52,781 bases of DNA, from the IMG/VR virus record IMGVR_UViG_3300048834_000156, positions 1-52,781 of that record. The stretch is one strand, 5' to 3'. Made by a program: the position numbers and the translations under genes. The stretch's first letter is position 1. Each line of letters starts with the position of its first letter. Shown piece after piece: positions 1-7,694 of this stretch. The notes beneath the pieces were generated by a model that saw only the letters and a list, made by a program, of their open reading frames with translations, was not told where the DNA came from and ran no database searches. This DNA is from a virus.

Positions 1-127
1 CACAACACCCCACCAGAGATCGAACCTGTAGGAGCAGAGCATGCCGAGCCGTGAACCCGTACCCGCCGTGCAGCCGGTGCCGCCTCGGTACTCGCTGCTC
101 GTGGCGGCGCAGGTGCCAGAGGGTGCG
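1..127. repeat. Terminal direct repeat, left copy (circular-map overlap)
   Basis: Bases 1-127 are identical to 52655-52781. A perfect overlap of exactly 127 bases is what a short-read assembler leaves at the ends of a circular contig built with k=127, so I read it as an assembly overlap on a circular or circularly permuted genome. It is not necessarily a physical terminus. It contains the start of the gene at 41. Confidence 0.9.
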
Positions 128-922
128 GAGCGTTGGCAAGGCGGCATGGCGTGGGCACCCGAGTGCGGCGGCTCGTCGGCCGGTGCCGCTGGCTGTGAGC
201 TGCCCTGGTCCGAGACCCGAGACCCTGCGCTCGGGACCGGTGCCGGTGGCATCGAAGAGGCTGACCCGTTCTACGTGTGGGCCTACGACACGTGCTCGAC
301 GCTCGGCGGTGCGTCCCGCGACTGGCAGGGCCGGGCCCGGCGTCGGCTCGAAGCATCGCAGTCGTTCCAGATCGCACGCGAGATGTGGGAGGGCGCGATC
401 GCACGGGACCAGGGCTCGCCGACCGGGTACCTGGCCGACGATCTCACGCTCGCCAGCTCCACGCCGGTGGCAGCGGCGAAGGTCGGTGTTCTCGAAGCGT
501 GGGCCGCGGAGTGCTCCGAGGGTCAACGGTCCATGCTCCACATGTCGCCGCACCTGTTCGGCCTGTACCTCGCTGCGGTCGGTTCTCCGGCCGTCACCGT
601 GTCGGGCTCGCTGGTCGTGACCGCGCTCGGGAACATCGTGGTCACCGACGCCGGGTACACCGGCCGCGGTCCGATCTCGCAGCCCGACGACGGCAAGGAG
701 TGGGCGTACATCACGCCGCTCGTGCAGATCCGGCTCGACGCCGTGGAGATCCTGCCGGGCTCTCTGAACGAGGCCCGCAACCTCGCCGCAGCGGTCAACC
801 GTCGCACCAACGACGTGACCGTGTGGGCTCAGCGGCTCGCCGCCTACCAGCTCGATCCGTGCTGCCGCTTCGGTGTCGGCACGGACGTCACCCGTCCCAC
901 CACACCAACCCCTGCAAGCTAG
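41..922 (+). CDS. Virion-associated protein downstream of major capsid, function unknown
   Basis: A 293-residue protein encoded directly after the major capsid gene on the circular map. The start is ATG 41 with a GGAG ribosome site 8 bases upstream (GTAGGAGCAGAGC). It looks like a family I have seen next to capsid genes in actinobacteriophages: a Trp/Gly-rich N-terminus, a DTCS motif near residue 85, a mostly helical middle, then a beta-rich half with VVTDAGYTG and a C-terminal DPCC. No enzymatic motif is visible. Its position between the capsid gene and a tail-tube-like gene suggests a minor capsid, head-decoration or capsid-like role, but this is inference. It shares an operon with the gene at 935 (12 bp gap). 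Confidence 0.7.
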   Translation: MPSREPVPAVQPVPPRYSLLVAAQVPEGAERWQGGMAWAPECGGSSAGAAGCELPWSETRDPALGTGAGGIEEADPFYVWAYDTCSTLGGASRDWQGRARRRLEASQSFQIAREMWEGAIARDQGSPTGYLADDLTLASSTPVAAAKVGVLEAWAAECSEGQRSMLHMSPHLFGLYLAAVGSPAVTVSGSLVVTALGNIVVTDAGYTGRGPISQPDDGKEWAYITPLVQIRLDAVEILPGSLNEARNLAAAVNRRTNDVTVWAQRLAAYQLDPCCRFGVGTDVTRPTTPTPAS

Positions 923-934
923 GAGCGACCACCC

Positions 935-1582
935 ATGGCCGAAGATTGTCTCCCCCAGGTACACGCCGTGCGGATGCGCCTCGCTGTGCTCGGCACCGAC
1001 GGTGTACCGCTGCCCGGACCCGAGAACCTGTACGTCTCGAAGGCGCTCACCACCGTGACGCTCGGCTCGAACGTCGCTGAGGCGACCGAGCTTGAGGAAC
1101 GGAACGGCTCGGACGAGATCTGCCTCAACTACACCGGCGTGCCGTCCCTCAAGAACGGCACCTTCTCGATCGAGCTGTGCCAGCCGGACCCGTACGCCGA
1201 GGCGATCCTCGGTGGCGGTGACGTGCTGACGGTCGGACCCGACGCGCCCGCTGGGTTCGCGATGCCCGCGCTCGGGCCGATCAACCGGCCCGGCATCTCG
1301 ATCGAGCTGTGGGCACACCGGATCCTGGACGGCGACATCGACCCCGACTACCCGTACGCGTGGTGGTCGATCCCGAAGGTCAAGAACCTCGTGCGGCAAG
1401 ACGCCAACATCAGCAACGAGGCGCACAAGCCGACGTACCAGGGCATCGGCTTGGAGAACCCGAACTGGTTCGACGGGCCGCTGAACGACTGGCCTGCGTC
1501 GTCTGACCGGTGGGCGCAGTGGGTCCCGTCGTCCACGGTCCCCGAACCGCAGTGCGGCTACCAGGCGCTCGTACCGAGCTGA
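935..1582 (+). CDS. Candidate major tail tube-like virion protein
   Basis: A 215-residue, beta-rich protein with no signal peptide or membrane segment. The N-terminal part (about residues 10-100) alternates short strands with an acidic/Asn segment (ELEERNGSDEICLNY), then SIELCQPDPYAEAILGGG. This resembles the tube/decoration fold family common in actinophage virion operons. The usual place for a tube gene, just before the tail assembly chaperone at 8670, is empty, which makes this gene the best candidate for a displaced tube protein. A second decoration protein is the main alternative. ATG 935 follows an AGGAG at 922-926. The operon ends at a hairpin at 1637. Confidence 0.5.
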   Translation: MAEDCLPQVHAVRMRLAVLGTDGVPLPGPENLYVSKALTTVTLGSNVAEATELEERNGSDEICLNYTGVPSLKNGTFSIELCQPDPYAEAILGGGDVLTVGPDAPAGFAMPALGPINRPGISIELWAHRILDGDIDPDYPYAWWSIPKVKNLVRQDANISNEAHKPTYQGIGLENPNWFDGPLNDWPASSDRWAQWVPSSTVPEPQCGYQALVPS

Positions 1583-1636
1583 TACACCGAGCAGGCTCTG
1601 CCTGCTCCCGCGTGCCTGAACTGCGGTTCGGCACAA

Positions 1637-1670
1637 GCACCGCCCTCGTTCCACGGAGCGAGGGCGGTGC
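1637..1670 (+). terminator. Intrinsic terminator-like hairpin
   Basis: A perfect 12-bp inverted repeat, GCACCGCCCTCG (1637-1648) with CGAGGGCGGTGC (1659-1670) and a 10-nt loop. There is no U tract, as is often the case in actinobacteria. It closes the capsid/935 transcript and sits directly before the leaderless start of the adaptor gene. Confidence 0.7.
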
Positions 1671-1674
1671 CGCG

Positions 1675-1689
1675 CCTAGGCTCCCGAGC
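1675..1689 (+). promoter_or_regulatory. Late-box promoter, leaderless (adaptor gene)
   Basis: CCTAGGCT at 1675-1682 followed by 7 bases (CCCGAGC) and then ATG 1690. No ribosome site fits between box and start. The same arrangement precedes 9365, 12670, 18441, 18886 and 46525. Transcription should begin at or within a base or two of the ATG. Confidence 0.6.
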
Positions 1690-2499
1690 ATGCCTGTCGT
1701 AGATGGTGCCTCGCTCGACCGTCCTGGCGTGTGCACGCCGTGGGCCACGATCGCTGACATGCCATGCCAGACGTACGACATGGACGTAGCGCTAGCTGAG
1801 CAGGCATTGCAGTTCGCCTCGGACGTCCTGTACGAGCTGACCGGTCGGACGTGGCCGGGCGAGTGCCTCTCGACGCTGAGGCCATGCGCGCAGCGGGCAG
1901 CGCAGCCGGGGCACACCTGGTGGCCGGTCGGTGAGAGCCGCGGCTCGTGGGGTACGTGCGGATGCAACCGGGCAGCGCGGTGCGGGTGCTCGACGCTCTC
2001 AGAGGTCCGGCTCGCTGACCACGTGATCGAGGTGCTACAGGTTCGAGTGGACGGTGAGGTCGTGCCGCCGTCTGAGTGGATGCTCGACGAGCACCGCTAC
2101 CTCGTGGGGCTGCTCAAGGCCGACGGGTCACCGCGTGTGTGGCCGTGCTGCCAGCGGCTCGACATGGACGGCGACCAGCCGGGCACGTGGGAAGTGTCGA
2201 TCGTCCACGGCGGGCTGCCGCCTCGTGGCGGTGTGATGGCGTCGGCGTCGCTGGCGTGCGAGCTGCTCAAGGCGATGGGCCCGGATGCGAAGGGCTGCCG
2301 TCTCCCGAAGCGGGTCACGTCGATCACCAGGCAGGGGGTCAGCGTCGCCGTGCTCGATCCGCTGACGCTGTTCGCTGACGGGCTGACCGGGCTGCCCGAG
2401 GTGGACCTCTGGGTCTCGTCGCTGCTGGTGGGTCGGAAGCGTCGCCGTGGTCGGCTCATCATCCCTGGCCGCGGCCGGGCCCGGCACGTGCGCCGCTGA
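1690..2499 (+). CDS. Head-to-tail adaptor (connector) protein
   Basis: A 269-residue protein. The N-terminus after the CTPWATIADMP segment (residues 15-25) and the SDVLYELTGRTWPGEC region match the pattern of actinophage head-to-tail adaptors, which form the ring docked under the portal (HK97 gp6-like fold). A Cys-rich loop (CGCNRAARCGC) near residues 93-105 is unusual and could bind metal. The C-terminus is Arg-rich. I chose ATG 1690, not an upstream in-frame start, because a strong terminator hairpin and a CCTAGGCT -10 box lie directly before it. The last 23 residues are basic and probably extended. Confidence 0.8.
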   Translation: MPVVDGASLDRPGVCTPWATIADMPCQTYDMDVALAEQALQFASDVLYELTGRTWPGECLSTLRPCAQRAAQPGHTWWPVGESRGSWGTCGCNRAARCGCSTLSEVRLADHVIEVLQVRVDGEVVPPSEWMLDEHRYLVGLLKADGSPRVWPCCQRLDMDGDQPGTWEVSIVHGGLPPRGGVMASASLACELLKAMGPDAKGCRLPKRVTSITRQGVSVAVLDPLTLFADGLTGLPEVDLWVSSLLVGRKRRRGRLIIPGRGRARHVRR

Positions 2500-2520
2500 C
2501 AGGTTCCCCGCTCCCGTTCT

Positions 2521-2535
2521 ATACCGCGGTATGGA
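2521..2535 (+). promoter_or_regulatory. P-box palindromic promoter/operator
   Basis: ATACCGCGGTAT (2521-2532), a perfect 12-bp palindrome. Its 3' half runs into TATGGA as a -10-like box. ATG 2589 lies 57 bases on, preceded by CCCAAGGAG. It is one of two P-boxes inside the structural half of the genome; both serve the inserted cassette. Confidence 0.75.
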
Positions 2536-2588
2536 AGTGTGATACGGTGCAACCTGTGAACACGGCAACCACCCAAGGAGACGCCGCC

Positions 2589-3002
2589 ATGAACACCACC
2601 GCTCACACACTCGACGACCTGCTCGTCATGTTCGACAGCGACACACCCGGCGCACGACTCGACGCTCTGCGGATCGCCCGCGACCTCGGACTGCGCGACG
2701 ACATGCGCGCCGTACTCGAAGCCCGTCGGGCAGCCGAAGCCCGAACCCGAGCCGCCGACGAGGCGTTTAGCGAGTTCTGCTACCGGCAGTCGCTGTCGAA
2801 CGTGCACCTGCAAGAACTTGCCGACAGCGGCGACCCGCAGGCACGGCAGGCGCAGATCCTGCTCGAACTGCCGACGATCTCGGACCGGATCGCAGCCAAA
2901 GGCTGGATGCACCGGTTCCTCAACGCCACACCCGACGCAGGCCGACCGTCGGACGCTCTGCGGGTCGTGGTGAGCGGCATGATCGCGGGGTACCCGGCAT
3001 GA
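2589..3002 (+). CDS. Hypothetical protein, first gene of the inserted cassette
   Basis: A 137-residue, predominantly helical, charged protein. I recognise no family. ATG 2589 is preferred over the in-frame GTG at 2547 because the conserved CCCAAGGAG ribosome site lies 8 bases upstream, as in the other P-box genes. It is Arg/Ala-rich in residues 30-60, with a possible short coiled coil around EARRAAEARTRAADEAF. It overlaps the next gene by 4 bp (ATGA), so the two are translationally coupled. Confidence 0.75.
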   Translation: MNTTAHTLDDLLVMFDSDTPGARLDALRIARDLGLRDDMRAVLEARRAAEARTRAADEAFSEFCYRQSLSNVHLQELADSGDPQARQAQILLELPTISDRIAAKGWMHRFLNATPDAGRPSDALRVVVSGMIAGYPA

Positions 3003-3166
3003 CGTACCTCTGCCCGATCTGCGAGAACGAGATGACCGACGACGAGGTGCAGAGCGGTGCGATCGCGCTTGTCGTGGACGTCGCCGCCAGCGACCGGCAC
3101 GACGTCGTGATCGTCGAGGCGCACGAGCAGTGCGCGCTCGACTCACCCGACCATCACGTGCGGTAG
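2999..3166 (+). CDS. Zinc-ribbon-like mini protein
   Basis: A 55-residue ORF beginning at ATG 2999 in an ATGA overlap with the upstream stop. The N-terminus reads MTYLCPICENEM, with a CxxC pair. EAHEQC near residues 41-46 could supply a His/Cys second pair, so a single zinc knuckle is plausible. The function is unknown. A terminator hairpin follows 26 bases after its stop. Similar Cys-rich mini proteins recur elsewhere in this genome (4938, 30226, 39210, 41459). Confidence 0.65.
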   Translation: MTYLCPICENEMTDDEVQSGAIALVVDVAASDRHDVVIVEAHEQCALDSPDHHVR

Positions 3167-3192
3167 CCTCGGCAGCGAGCAAGACCCGGAGC

Positions 3193-3228
3193 AGAGATCC
3201 CGGTTCCCTTCGAGGGGCCGGGATCTCT
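3193..3228 (+). terminator. Terminator hairpin, GAGATC type
   Basis: An 11-bp perfect inverted repeat AGAGATCCCGG (3193-3203) / CCGGGATCTCT (3218-3228). The loop itself contains CCCTTCGAGGG. Nearly the same hairpin occurs at 36273-36308, and both are followed by CGCGT and, within about 50 bp, a P-box. Confidence 0.7.
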
Positions 3229-3235
3229 CGCGTAC

Positions 3236-3250
3236 ATACCGCGGTATAGG
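3236..3250 (+). promoter_or_regulatory. P-box palindromic promoter/operator of the glycan cassette
   Basis: ATACCGCGGTAT (3236-3247) followed by AGGTAG. The candidate starts GTG 3253 and ATG 3265 are only 5 and 17 bases away and no Shine-Dalgarno sequence is present, so the mRNA is probably leaderless or nearly so. Confidence 0.7.
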
Positions 3251-3264
3251 TAGTGTCCTCGGCC

Positions 3265-4941
3265 ATGACCAACACCACGCGGTACACGATCATGTACGTC
3301 GGGAACTTCCGCCCGCCGCACTCCACCGAGAACCACGTCTCGCAGGCGCTCCGCAACATCGGCCACGACGTGATCCCGCTCCAAGAGGACGACGCAGCGA
3401 CCTGGGACACGCTGCGAGATGCCCGGCCTGATCTCGTGCTCTGGACCCGCACGTGGTCCCTGCCGGAGTTCGACCAGGTAGGCGTGCTCGACGAGCTGCG
3501 CGCCGCTGGTGTGCCGACGGTCGGCTACCACCTAGACCGGTGGTGGGGTCTGCCTCGTGAGCACCAGGTGCTCGATGAGCCGTTCTTCCGGTGTGACGTG
3601 ATGGTCACCGCCGATGGTGGCCACGACGAGATGTGGGACGCGGCCTGTGTCACGCACTGGTGGTTCCCTCCCGCGGTGCTCGCTGAGCAGGCCGTGCTCG
3701 GCAAGCCGGTCGCCCGTCGCCGGTACCCGGTCGGGTTCGTGGGGAGCTGGCACCGCTACCACCCCGAGTGGCCCTGGCGCACCGAGCTGATCCGGCACCT
3801 GCGCCGCATGTACGGCCGTGAGTTCGTGGCGTGGCCGCAAGGTGGACAGCCAGCGGTGCGAGGCCCGGCTCTGGCCGACGTGTACGCGTCGATCGACGTG
3901 GTGGTGGGTGACTCGTGCCTGGTCGGTGAGGCCTCCCGGTACTGGTCCGACCGCATCCCCGAGACGCTCGGCCGCGGCGGGTTCCTGATCCACCCCTACG
4001 TCGAGGGCATCGAGGACCACTACACCGACGGTGAGCACCTGGTGCTCGTGGAACCTCAGTCGTGGCCAGCGATGCGCGACGCGATCGAGAAGTGGCGGCG
4101 CGACCCTGACGGCCGGGCCGAGATCGCCGCGGCCGGGCGCGCGCACGTGCTCGCCCATCACACATACGAGCACCGCATGACCGAGCTGGTGGAGCGGCTC
4201 GAAGCGGCGCAGATCCTCACCCCGTTCGAGAAGCGGTCCGGGCCCGTCGTCGTGTCGAGCCGTGGGCTGTCCGCTTCGTTCGACCTGCGGCCAGAGAGCA
4301 CCGATGGCACCGTGGTGCGGGAGGTCTGGCACGAGAACGTGTACGGGCTCGAACCTGCCGACGTCGAGGGCAAGGTGGTGCTCGACGTCGGCGCGAACGT
4401 CGGTGCGTTCTCCGTGTGGGCCGCGCTGCACGGTGCGTTGAAGGTGATTGCCGTCGAGCCTGAGCATTCCAATGTCGAGCGGCTGTACCACCACATGAAG
4501 CGCAACGCCGTCGATCTGGTCATGTCGATCGCTGTGGTTGCGGTCAGCGAGGAGGTCGGACCCCGAACGATGACGGTCGTACCCGGCGAGCAGGGCGGAT
4601 CTCAGATGTGGCGGCACGGCCAGCGGCGGGCCGATGACGACCGCGGCAACACGATCGAGGTCGAGACGTGCACGCTTGGAGATCTCATCGCTGACGCCGG
4701 TGGACACGTGGACGTCCTCAAGATCGACATAGAGGGCAGCGAGTACGAGGTGCTCACGCACGCTGCGCAGGTCGGCACGCTGGCTCAGGTGGACCGGATC
4801 GTCGGCGAGTGGCACCCGTGGGTCGGCGACACGAGAGGGTTCGGCGACTGGTTCGCTGGGCTGCTCGACTTCGGTCGGCTCTCGATCATGGGTCATCCCG
4901 ACAAGGGCGGGCAGTTCGAGTGGAAGCGGTACGGGGCATGA
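3265..4941 (+). CDS. Fused glycosyltransferase - FkbM-type methyltransferase
   Basis: A 558-residue two-domain enzyme. Residues 1 to about 320 look like a GT-B glycosyltransferase of the CgeB/glycosyl-transferases-group-1 type: a Rossmann-like N-terminal half, then SDRIPETLGRGGFLIHPYVE and a C-terminal helix with HHTYEHRM. Residues about 350-540 are an FkbM-family SAM-dependent methyltransferase: LDVGANVGAFS around 372-382, VEPEHSN, and KIDIEGSEYEVL around 486-497. The likely role is to add and then O-methylate a sugar. ATG 3265 or GTG 3253 could both be used with the P-box at 3236. It is followed by an ATGA overlap with 4938. It lies between head-tail and tail genes, so the acceptor could be a virion protein or host surface glycan; neither is shown by the sequence. 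Confidence 0.85.
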   Translation: MTNTTRYTIMYVGNFRPPHSTENHVSQALRNIGHDVIPLQEDDAATWDTLRDARPDLVLWTRTWSLPEFDQVGVLDELRAAGVPTVGYHLDRWWGLPREHQVLDEPFFRCDVMVTADGGHDEMWDAACVTHWWFPPAVLAEQAVLGKPVARRRYPVGFVGSWHRYHPEWPWRTELIRHLRRMYGREFVAWPQGGQPAVRGPALADVYASIDVVVGDSCLVGEASRYWSDRIPETLGRGGFLIHPYVEGIEDHYTDGEHLVLVEPQSWPAMRDAIEKWRRDPDGRAEIAAAGRAHVLAHHTYEHRMTELVERLEAAQILTPFEKRSGPVVVSSRGLSASFDLRPESTDGTVVREVWHENVYGLEPADVEGKVVLDVGANVGAFSVWAALHGALKVIAVEPEHSNVERLYHHMKRNAVDLVMSIAVVAVSEEVGPRTMTVVPGEQGGSQMWRHGQRRADDDRGNTIEVETCTLGDLIADAGGHVDVLKIDIEGSEYEVLTHAAQVGTLAQVDRIVGEWHPWVGDTRGFGDWFAGLLDFGRLSIMGHPDKGGQFEWKRYGA

Positions 4942-5186
4942 GCAGCGGCCGGTCGTGTGTGAACTGCACCTTCGCTGCGATGGAGATGGACGACAACGGC
5001 CCGGCGATGGAATGCCATCGGCACCCGCCTGTGTCGCTGCTCGAACCGGTCAAGCCGCTCGACGACAGCGACCCGGAGCTGACAGCCGAGTACGAGACGC
5101 TCGTGCAGATCGAGCAGCCAGGTAGGTATCCGCGGGTCCGTGTCGAGGACTGGTGCGGCGAGTGGAAAGAGGTTGGGTCATGGTGA
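4938..5186 (+). CDS. Cys-rich small protein
   Basis: An 82-residue protein with SCVNCTF at residues 7-13, MECHRHPP at about 23-30 and a C-terminal DWCGEW. The CxxC, CxH and C spacing suggests a metal site. Starts are coupled: ATG overlaps the stop of the methyltransferase fusion, and the end overlaps the next glycosyltransferase start at 5180. No family recognised. It may be an accessory of the surrounding sugar enzymes. Confidence 0.7.
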   Translation: MSSGRSCVNCTFAAMEMDDNGPAMECHRHPPVSLLEPVKPLDDSDPELTAEYETLVQIEQPGRYPRVRVEDWCGEWKEVGSW

Positions 5187-6217
5187 AACTGGGGATGCTG
5201 GCACGGGCAGAGGACCGCGGGCTCGGGATCATGCTGTGGGAGTTCGCCCGGCACATGCGACCTGACCGCACATTGGTCGTGGACATGGGCGAGCTGGGCC
5301 GCGGGTTCCCGATGCACCTGGACCGCTACGACGAGCCGACCGTCACCGCGTTCGATGGGCAGCGCTTCACCGACGAGACGACGGTGAAGGCGTGGCTCGC
5401 CGGGCTCGACGTCGTGTACGTCGCTGAGACCTGGTACGACGAGCGATTCCCAGACTGGTGCCATGACCTCGGGGTCCGATGCGTGCTCCACGTGATGCCC
5501 GAGTTCTGGCGATGGGGACACAGGCACATGCCCGCGGTAGTCACGTGGGCTCCGACGTCGTGGCGGCTCTCCACGCTGCCGCCACGCACCCAGATCGTGC
5601 CGGTGCCGGTGCCGCTCGACAGGTGGCCGATGCCGGTCGTCTCTGACGGTGGGCCGCTGCGCGTGCTCCACGTCGCTGGCAAGCGGGCCGCTGGTGACCG
5701 CAACGGCACGACGCTGTTCGCTGCCGCGCTCGCCCGGACCTCTGCACCGATGCGGGTGACGGTCTCCACACAGGACGACCGGCTACCGCGGCTCGGACGA
5801 GATCTCGCCGGGCTCGACGTCGAGACGCGGATCGGTGGCGTCGGCAACTACTGGGAGCAGTACGCCGACCATGACCTGCTCGTGATGCCGCGCCGGTACG
5901 GCGGTCTGTCGCTCCCGGTGAACGAGGCCGCGGGCGCAGGGCTCGGACTGGTGCTCTCGGCGTGCCGCCCGAACGTGCACGAGTGGCCATGCGAAGCGGT
6001 CAAGGTCGATGCCCGCGGCGCGATGGCCACGCCTGCCGGGACGATCCCGTCGCATGCGGTCTCGACGCCAGCTCTGGCCCGGCTGCTGAACGACCTCGCA
6101 CGAGATCCCGAGCGGGTCGCTGGGCTGGCGCGCGCGGCTCGTCGCTGGGCTGTGTCGCGCTCGTGGACCGAGATGCTCCACGAGTACCGGTGCGCTCTTG
6201 AGGCGGCGTGCGAGTGA
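5180..6217 (+). CDS. GT4-like glycosyltransferase
   Basis: A 345-residue GT-B fold glycosyltransferase candidate. The N-terminal half (residues 1-150) has alternating strands and helices ending with PVPVPLDRWPM. The C-terminal half begins LRVLHVAGKRAAGDRNGT, typical of the inter-domain region of GT4 enzymes, and carries DLLVMPRRYGGLSLPVNEAAG, equivalent to the E-x7-E nucleotide-sugar motif with the first acidic residue replaced. ATG 5180 and GTG 5183 are both possible starts. It is the second sugar enzyme of the cassette and is coupled to both neighbours. Confidence 0.8.
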   Translation: MVKLGMLARAEDRGLGIMLWEFARHMRPDRTLVVDMGELGRGFPMHLDRYDEPTVTAFDGQRFTDETTVKAWLAGLDVVYVAETWYDERFPDWCHDLGVRCVLHVMPEFWRWGHRHMPAVVTWAPTSWRLSTLPPRTQIVPVPVPLDRWPMPVVSDGGPLRVLHVAGKRAAGDRNGTTLFAAALARTSAPMRVTVSTQDDRLPRLGRDLAGLDVETRIGGVGNYWEQYADHDLLVMPRRYGGLSLPVNEAAGAGLGLVLSACRPNVHEWPCEAVKVDARGAMATPAGTIPSHAVSTPALARLLNDLARDPERVAGLARAARRWAVSRSWTEMLHEYRCALEAACE

Positions 6218-7203
6218 AGATCGGCCGGTACGTCTCGATGCGCCACTACGCCGAGCACATCGACCCGGTGTGGTCAGCGTTGCCCGAGTCGGCCCGTGGT
6301 GTGGCGTGGGCTGCTCCTGGCGTGTCTCGTGGAGCAACAGTGCCAAACCACAACCTGTCGCCTGAGAACGCAAACCAGCCGATGATCGTGGCGTCGTGGC
6401 CTGATGCGGTCACGTGGCCGGTGCGGACGCGAGAGCTGATCTACATGGAGCACGGCGCAGGGCAGACCTACGCCGGAGATCCAGCGATGGCGACCGCGCC
6501 CGGCTGGTCCGGCACCCGAGACCCGACGCTCGAACGGGTGCTGCTGTTCCTCTGCCCGTCGGTGACTGTGGCCACCAGGTGGCGCGCCCGGTACCCCGGT
6601 CGGGCCGTGGCCGTCGGGTGCCCGAAGCTCGACGCATGGCATCGCCAGCCGCGCGGAGTACCGCGCGCACGGCCAGCCGTCGCGGTCACGTTCCACTGGG
6701 ACTGCCAGCTCGGACCCGAGACCCGCTCGGCGTGGCGTCACTACGACCGGCACCTGGCCGACCTCGCCAGATGGTGCCGGACGAACGACGTCGAGCTGCT
6801 CGGGCACGGGCACCCGCGCATGTGGTCCGTCATCCGTCGCCGCTGGGAGCAGCTCGGCGTCGAACCTGTCCAGCACCTCTCGACTGTGCTCAACCGTGCG
6901 CATGTGCTCGTGGCCGACAACACCTCCGCGGCGTACGAGTTCGCGTCGCTCGGTCGGCCGGTCGTCGTGGCCAACGCGCCGTGGTACCGCCGCTACGTCG
7001 AGCACGGGCTGAGGTTCTGGTCTCACCCGCCCGGCCGGATGATCGACCACGGGGCCGAGCTGGTCGGTGCCGTGGCCAACGCTCTCGCTGACCCTGACGC
7101 AGACCGCGAGATCAGAGACCACGCCGTCGCAGCCGCCTACCATGCGTGTGACGGCCGAGCTGCCGAGCGTGCCGCTGCCGCCATCATGGAGCTGATCGCA
7201 TGA
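6214..7203 (+). CDS. GT-B transferase, CDP-glycerol glycerophosphotransferase-like
   Basis: A 329-residue protein. Motifs are YMEHGAGQTY (near residue 73), a central LGHGHPRMW, and VLVADNTSAAYEFASLGRPVVV (about 230-252). This layout resembles the TagB/TagF group of GT-B enzymes that move polyol-phosphate or sugars. The match is by pattern only, so a generic glycosyltransferase remains possible. GTG 6214 gives the 4-bp GTGA overlap used throughout this genome; GTG 6208 is an alternative. It is the third and last enzyme of the inserted cassette and overlaps the next gene by 4 bp. Confidence 0.65.
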   Translation: MKIGRYVSMRHYAEHIDPVWSALPESARGVAWAAPGVSRGATVPNHNLSPENANQPMIVASWPDAVTWPVRTRELIYMEHGAGQTYAGDPAMATAPGWSGTRDPTLERVLLFLCPSVTVATRWRARYPGRAVAVGCPKLDAWHRQPRGVPRARPAVAVTFHWDCQLGPETRSAWRHYDRHLADLARWCRTNDVELLGHGHPRMWSVIRRRWEQLGVEPVQHLSTVLNRAHVLVADNTSAAYEFASLGRPVVVANAPWYRRYVEHGLRFWSHPPGRMIDHGAELVGAVANALADPDADREIRDHAVAAAYHACDGRAAERAAAAIMELIA

Positions 7204-7694
7204 CGCACAACCCGAAGGCACCGTGGCCACGCCGCACGTCGCCCGTGGCAGACGTGCAGGATCCGAAGCAGGCGTTTGCCGACCGGGTGCGTCGCCTCGG
7301 TGGTGCCGACGACGTGGTGCAGATGGTGCTCGACTCGTGGGACGATCCCGACTGGACCGACCGGGATCAGGTCGTGTCGCTCTCCGATGAGGCGCTCGCC
7401 GCGGAGCTGGCCGAGATCGAGCGCGAGCACTACCGGCACACACACGATGAGGAAGAGGAAGCCGCCGAGCGTGCCGCGGCTCGCCTCGCTGCCCTTGTTG
7501 CACAGGCTGTGGACGGCACTGTGGACGAGGCGCTCGCGACGCTCGCCGAGCACGACAACGATCCCGAGTTGGCCGCGGCGATCCTCGCCGCCGAGCATCT
7601 CGCCGAGAAGCCGCGCAAGACCCTGGTAGAGCCGCTGACCGAGATCATCGAAGCGGCCACCGCACCCGAGAGCGACGACGGTGCCGAGGCCTGA
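7200..7694 (+). CDS. Hypothetical protein between glycan cassette and tail genes
   Basis: A 164-residue, highly acidic, helical protein. A central run of Glu/Ala (HDEEEEAAERAAARLAAL) around residues 80-98 predicts a coiled coil. No family recognised. The position just before the neck/terminator pair suggests a scaffold-like or assembly role for head completion. It could equally be the last cassette gene, because it is ATGA-coupled to the glycerophosphotransferase-like gene and overlaps the next gene by 14 bp. Confidence 0.7.
   Translation: MTHNPKAPWPRRTSPVADVQDPKQAFADRVRRLGGADDVVQMVLDSWDDPDWTDRDQVVSLSDEALAAELAEIEREHYRHTHDEEEEAAERAAARLAALVAQAVDGTVDEALATLAEHDNDPELAAAILAAEHLAEKPRKTLVEPLTEIIEAATAPESDDGAEA

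Noticed and set aside
3532-4896. 454-codon minus-strand open frame under the glycosyltransferase fusion
   Set aside because: Antisense shadow. The plus strand shows clear GT and FkbM motifs and there is no ribosome site for the reverse frame.
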